Notes under the pieces: generated by a model
The model's input: the letters and a program-made list of their open reading frames with translations, nothing else
The model's database searches: none
Told to the model about the DNA's origin: nothing
Shown: one piece after another, positions 60,313 to 64,000 of the stretch
How the letters are laid out: each line of letters begins with the position of its first letter
Numbering within the stretch: position 1 is the first letter of the stretch
Position numbers and translations under genes: made by a program
From: Rosa chinensis
Lineage: Eukaryota > Streptophyta > Magnoliopsida > Rosales > Rosaceae
Assembly (NCBI RefSeq): GCF_002994745.2
Contig: NC_037090.1
Coordinates: forward strand, 27,944,501-28,008,500
Reading direction: 5' to 3'
Length of the DNA stretch: 64,000 nucleotides

Positions 60313-61230
60313 ATGGGGGCAATGTCAGAATTGTTATTAGAGAAAATAAATTCTCTACTAAATTCCTCTGATGAGAAATATCAGAGGTTGTTACTAGAAT
60401 TATCTAGATGTCAAACTCATCTAGAAAAATTACCTGCTATAATCCACCAATTGGAAAGATTGGAAAACAAACTGGATTATATCAAGGAACTTCCAAAAAC
60501 GGAAGAAGAAAAGCTGACAGTCGTCAGTAGAAAAATCAATGAACAGCAAAAAACGCTTGATTCTATGAAAAATATACTGAAGGACAAGAAAGTGCCTACA
60601 CTAAAAACAAAGAAAGCTAATGGATTCAAACCATTAGAAAAACCAGACACAAATCTTGTTCCAAACATGATTTTTCTGGAACCATCTACTAGTCATACTA
60701 GTATCCGGTATGAAAACCCGGAAAAAAGAGATATCAAGATGTTAAGCATCTTTGGAAAAAAGAAAGGAGTACAGCTCCTAAATGCAGAAGAATTCGAATT
60801 CAACGAAATTGAACAAGAGGTAAAAAACTCCTCAATCCCAAAATTAGATTTTAAACAAATCTACAAGAGGGGAAAGTTTGATCTAATGGATAGCCATTAT
60901 TTTAAACTACTAGAAATTACAACCCCCGCTACAGCAGGAGGAGAAACTGATCTTCTACTGATCACTCCTTCAGAAGTTGCAAGAGCTCAAGCAAAAAAAT
61001 ATCAATTTATGCATATTGGAGCAGTCCAAGTAGGCATAAATTTGCTTGCACGGGAAGGCATAGACTGTTCAGTTCTATGTGTCCTACAAGATAACAGGTT
61101 AACAGACTTCCAAGCTAGTCTGTTGGGAACACTTGAGGCATCCTTATGTGATCAAGTAGCATATTTCAATTGCGGGTCTTACTACTGGTTTCCTCACCAA
61201 TCAGAAGAACCATTCACAACAGATTCATAA
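60313..61230 (+). pseudogene. Movement-protein-like frame, N-terminal part
   Basis: 305 codons. The first 95 residues are coiled-coil-like (many L, E and K). From about residue 185 the sequence (YKRGKFDLMDSHYF, MHIGAVQVGINLLAREGI, then ALLGTLE-like text) has the look of the 30K movement-protein core of pararetroviruses, which modify plasmodesmata. The frame ends at 61230, earlier than expected, and homologous-looking text continues in another frame from just before 61247: a frameshift. Confidence 0.75.
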
Positions 61231-61246
61231 AGTTACTTGGAATGAA

Positions 61247-61765
61247 GTGACTTTTCCTCTTGAATGGAAATTATCCGGTCCAAAAAAGCTACCAGAAAGA
61301 GCAAAAGCAAAAATTTATGAAAGTAGAAAGACTGGAGAAATCAATCTCAATTTTGACAATCACAGAAAAAGTGATGTCTGTCCTGAGAACCTCAGGATAA
61401 ATAAAAATCTTCTCAGAAGAAGCTATAGCACTAGAGAAGCTAGTGTTAGTGGTACAAAACCCACTATTGAAGAACCAATATCTAAAGAAGAACTGGAAGC
61501 TGATCTAAACAGACCAGTCAATATGTTCAGAGCAGAGAGGCTCTATGAACTCTATGAAGAAGCAGAATTCTGTGAAAATCCTGAACGATTAGAAAAACTA
61601 ATCGAAGAAATGAAAGAGTTCAAAATCAAAAAGACAAGAAAAGTCTTTCCTTACCAAGATATTGAAATGGAAGAAGGAGAAAGCTCCAGAACTTTCATTA
61701 GCAGAGAAAGAGAGAAAATAAAACTCCCACTTCAGAAAGCCCCCACAGGTAAAAAAGGGGAATGA
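61247..61765 (+). pseudogene. Continuation of the movement-protein region in a shifted frame
   Basis: 172 codons from an internal ATG, containing FPLEWKLSGPKKLPERAK and an acidic C-terminal part. It ends at a TGA that overlaps the next ATG in ATGA (61762-61765). Its own start is probably not a real initiation site but the first Met after the frameshift. Confidence 0.6.
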
Positions 61766-62937
61766 ATTCCCAAAGATTTGTCCCAGAGGACAAGATGCCC
61801 AGAGTTCCAATCACGAACTATGGCATCTGGTTAAATCTAGACAAGAGTCTAGACAAAAGAAAAACCATTGACCAATGGGTAGATAGCCTGATGATGGCTT
61901 CTACACTTACCCTTGGAAAATTTGAAGCACCAGATTTGCAGGTATACTATGAAACTACTCTTACTGGAATAGCAAAAAAGTACTATCTGTCTTTCAAAGA
62001 AACTGCCAGAGGAAGAGACTGGCTCGAAGAAATCAAAAATTCAAAGTCTCCGTATGATTTTGCAGTACCCCTGTACGATCAGTTCTATGGAGATCTCTCA
62101 AATCTGAGTGAAAAGGCCAAACAAACGGCAAAATCAAATATCTATGCTCTCAAAATCTGTGACATGAGATATTTTGAAGAATACTTGAATGAATTTCAAG
62201 AATATTACTGTACAATTGGAGAACTAGAGAATACTGATCCAGTTAATCTATTGCACAGGAAACTCCCTGAACCATGGAGAACAGCTGTGAGAGAAAGCAT
62301 AGCTGAAAAACCAATTGAAAGATTTTCAGTTGGGGGAATTGCAGACAGAATCCGGCAATTACTAAAAGAACAATGCAAAGCCAATCTTAGAGCTAAGATG
62401 GACAAGAAACAACTCAAAGGAGTTGAGAATTTCTGTTACGAAATACTGGATATGCCCACAAATTGGGGATGTCATGAATCCAAATTCCACAGAAAAAAGA
62501 AAGAAAAATATTACTCTAAAAAATTCAAAAAGAGTAATCAGAAAAAGGATTGGAAATTCAAGAAGAGTTCTAATTACAAGAAACAGCAGGAAGAAGATCC
62601 TAAAAAGAAATTCTTCAAGAAAAAAAAGAATACTTATCAGCATAAACAACCAAGCAAGAAAGCTTGCAGATGTTGGTTATGTAAAGCTGAAGGGCACTAT
62701 GCCAATGAATGCCCGGAAAAGGGTAAAAGATCTACTAAAGCTCTCTTCGAAGAATATGAGCAAATAGTAGAAATAGCAAATATGAAAGGCTACGAAATAG
62801 CCTATTCTGATGATGAAGATGACAACAGGTCAGTCTATTCTGCCTGGTCTGAAGAAACTTCATCTGAGTCTGAGACAGATTCTGAAGTAGAGTACTTCGA
62901 ATCCAGACAAATGAATGTCTTGAGAATCAAAAACTAG
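61762..62937 (+). CDS. Capsid-protein-like frame with CCHC zinc knuckle
   Basis: 391 codons. Residues 1-210 have a mainly helical capsid-like part (TIDQWVDSLMMASTL, DQFYGDLSNLSEKAK). A long Lys-rich tract follows (residues 245-300), then the knuckle CWLCKAEGHYANEC near residue 305, and an acidic, serine-rich C-terminus (YSDDEDDNRSVYSAWSEETS). This order (helical core, basic arm, CCHC, acidic tail) is that of Caulimoviridae coat proteins, which bind the genome. The start shares ATGA with the previous stop. Confidence 0.85.
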   Translation: MNSQRFVPEDKMPRVPITNYGIWLNLDKSLDKRKTIDQWVDSLMMASTLTLGKFEAPDLQVYYETTLTGIAKKYYLSFKETARGRDWLEEIKNSKSPYDFAVPLYDQFYGDLSNLSEKAKQTAKSNIYALKICDMRYFEEYLNEFQEYYCTIGELENTDPVNLLHRKLPEPWRTAVRESIAEKPIERFSVGGIADRIRQLLKEQCKANLRAKMDKKQLKGVENFCYEILDMPTNWGCHESKFHRKKKEKYYSKKFKKSNQKKDWKFKKSSNYKKQQEEDPKKKFFKKKKNTYQHKQPSKKACRCWLCKAEGHYANECPEKGKRSTKALFEEYEQIVEIANMKGYEIAYSDDEDDNRSVYSAWSEETSSESETDSEVEYFESRQMNVLRIKN

Positions 62938-64000
62938 GAAGAAAGTAAGACAGAATCTTTAATGTCTTCTTATCAGGTGAACCCTGGTACATTCATATGT
63001 GACAACTGTTTATGTCACGAAAAAAATGGTCTCCCTATGTTTTGTGAAGAGTCAAAAAAGACTTATCACAAAGAATGCTTCATAGCTGAAGCAAGAAGGA
63101 AAACCAAGAACGGCATTGTCAGCCAACTGGTTGAACAAGAATATGAAGAATATTTCTCTGAGCAAAAAGAGAAAGAAGTAGAAACTCTGTTCCAAGAAAT
63201 CATGGAACCATCTTCCTCAAAAATAAAGGAAGAAATCATCGGTGAAGAAAAAATCGATGAAGATATCGAACTGGTTGAACCAACAGAAATTGTTCCAGAA
63301 GAATGCAAACCATTTATTCCAAAGGAACAAGCTCAGGAAAATGAGCTCCAACAATCGAAAGTCGTCTCTACCAGTAGATACAGCAACTACATAGAGATTG
63401 GGCTAAAGTTCCTTGATCACAAAAAATATCATCTACATGCCTTTGTAGATAACGGATCAGGATTCACTGTTGCAAAGAGATTTGCAATTCCAAATGAACT
63501 CTGGAAAGAAGATAAGAAAAAATCTGCTACTGGCGTTACATTTGATGGAAGCCATCTCACCATGAATAAAGTAGCAAAAAATGTTCATATCACCATTGGT
63601 GGAGGAATATTTATCATCCAGAATATTTGGCAATCTGAAGGCCAAGCATCAGATTTCCTGTTGGGAAATGATTTTATTCTCCAACAGAGATTCATTCAGG
63701 ATGAAGAAGCGATAGGCTTCAGAAAAGGAGAAAGGGTGTTTTGGGCCAACCGACTTACACAAGCAAAAAGTGTAGTAGGTCCTAGTTTTACTACTCAGTA
63801 TCAGAGATCACAACAGAATAGTGGTGATCTTACCCCCTACAAACCCAAATTCGAGCCGATACTCCAAATCAAACAACAAGAAGAATTACTTGTTCAAGAA
63901 TCTTCTGAAGAAGAAGAAGAAGGAATTAGTGAAGATGAAGAAGCTAGTTTCATCCATGAGCATAACCTCAAGCACTTTCAGAATAAGCTTGAGTCTCAGA
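62938..64000 (+). CDS. Protease region of the viral polyprotein, partial
   Basis: Open in the same frame as the capsid-like frame after a single TAG (62935-62937), and still open at the edge. It starts with a Cys/His cluster (62998-63078; spacing C-x2-C-x-CH-x8-C-x7-H-x2-C), then an acidic region, then the aspartic protease with the catalytic motif VDNGSG (63448-63465) and a later LLGNDFI. The first ATG is at 62962. Whether the TAG is a natural junction or a lesion cannot be told here. Reverse transcriptase and RNase H are expected downstream. Confidence 0.8.

Larger units (their letters stand above)
59463..64000 (+). mobile_element. Endogenous pararetrovirus (Caulimoviridae), 5' part, running off the right edge
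   Basis: Contains a tRNA-Met primer site, movement-protein-like frames, a capsid-like frame with zinc knuckle and an aspartic protease, in the order movement protein, capsid, protease seen in Caulimoviridae. No LTRs and no integrase are present. The reverse transcriptase should lie beyond 64000. Frame breaks show it is an old or inactive copy: the movement-protein part changes frame near 61230, and a TAG separates capsid and protease regions. The genus is not determined; petuvirus- or florendovirus-like groups are candidates. Confidence 0.85.

Overview
The window is nuclear DNA of a eudicot plant. Genes have many short exons and GT-AG or GC-AG introns, intergenic DNA is AT-rich, and plant LTR retrotransposons, MITEs, hAT elements and an integrated pararetrovirus are nested in one another. 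No sequence feature fixes the species; a rosid (possibly Rosaceae) is only an impression.

Layout. 1-1297: 5' part of a minus-strand M16 (insulin-degrading-enzyme-like, PXM16-type) metallopeptidase gene that runs off the left edge. 2583-12881: a long TG...CA element (TSD AATTG), probably a solo LTR. It is split by a 7.7 kb LTR retrotransposon (3508-11229, TSD AACTC) whose two outer ends are both LTR starts facing each other. 13621-14039: a Mutator-type MITE. 14516-21357: a second probable solo LTR. It is split by a complete 4,892 bp non-autonomous LTR retrotransposon (14932-19823, TSD CCTTC, 278 bp LTRs) whose body is a chain of captured host-gene pieces: PPR-SMR (SVR7-like), another PPR, SF3B1, BRR2, importin-beta1, a tetraspanin and unidentified segments, all in the element's sense direction.

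22-32.6 kb: MITEs, microsatellites, a minus-strand Copia pol remnant, a roughly 0.83-0.9 kb tandem array carrying a 37-bp minisatellite and a 922 bp hAT-type insertion (TSD GATAGACA), and a second Copia fragment. 32.8-38.8 kb: a plant coiled-coil protein gene with a lost splice donor and a premature stop, preceded by a duplicated copy of its promoter and 5' end and by a tandem duplication. 40.4-41.5 kb: a NAC-family gene with two in-frame stops. 42-47 kb: a hAT transposase remnant and a Copia gag-integrase remnant.

48.6-58.0 kb holds the one clearly intact host gene, a 19-coding-exon, 1,030-residue EFR3-like ARM-repeat protein on the plus strand. From about 59.46 kb to the right edge lies an endogenous pararetrovirus (Caulimoviridae): tRNA-Met primer site, movement-protein-like frames, capsid-like frame with CCHC knuckle, and aspartic protease. 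It appears to start inside a MITE.

Intact host genes are thus the EFR3-like gene and, as far as visible, the M16 peptidase. From memory the Arabidopsis homologues of these two lie close together on chromosome 2, so the window may be a syntenic block expanded by transposons. The strongest candidate for something undescribed is the multi-gene transducing retrotransposon at 14932-19823; the inverted-end retrotransposon at 3508-11229 is second.
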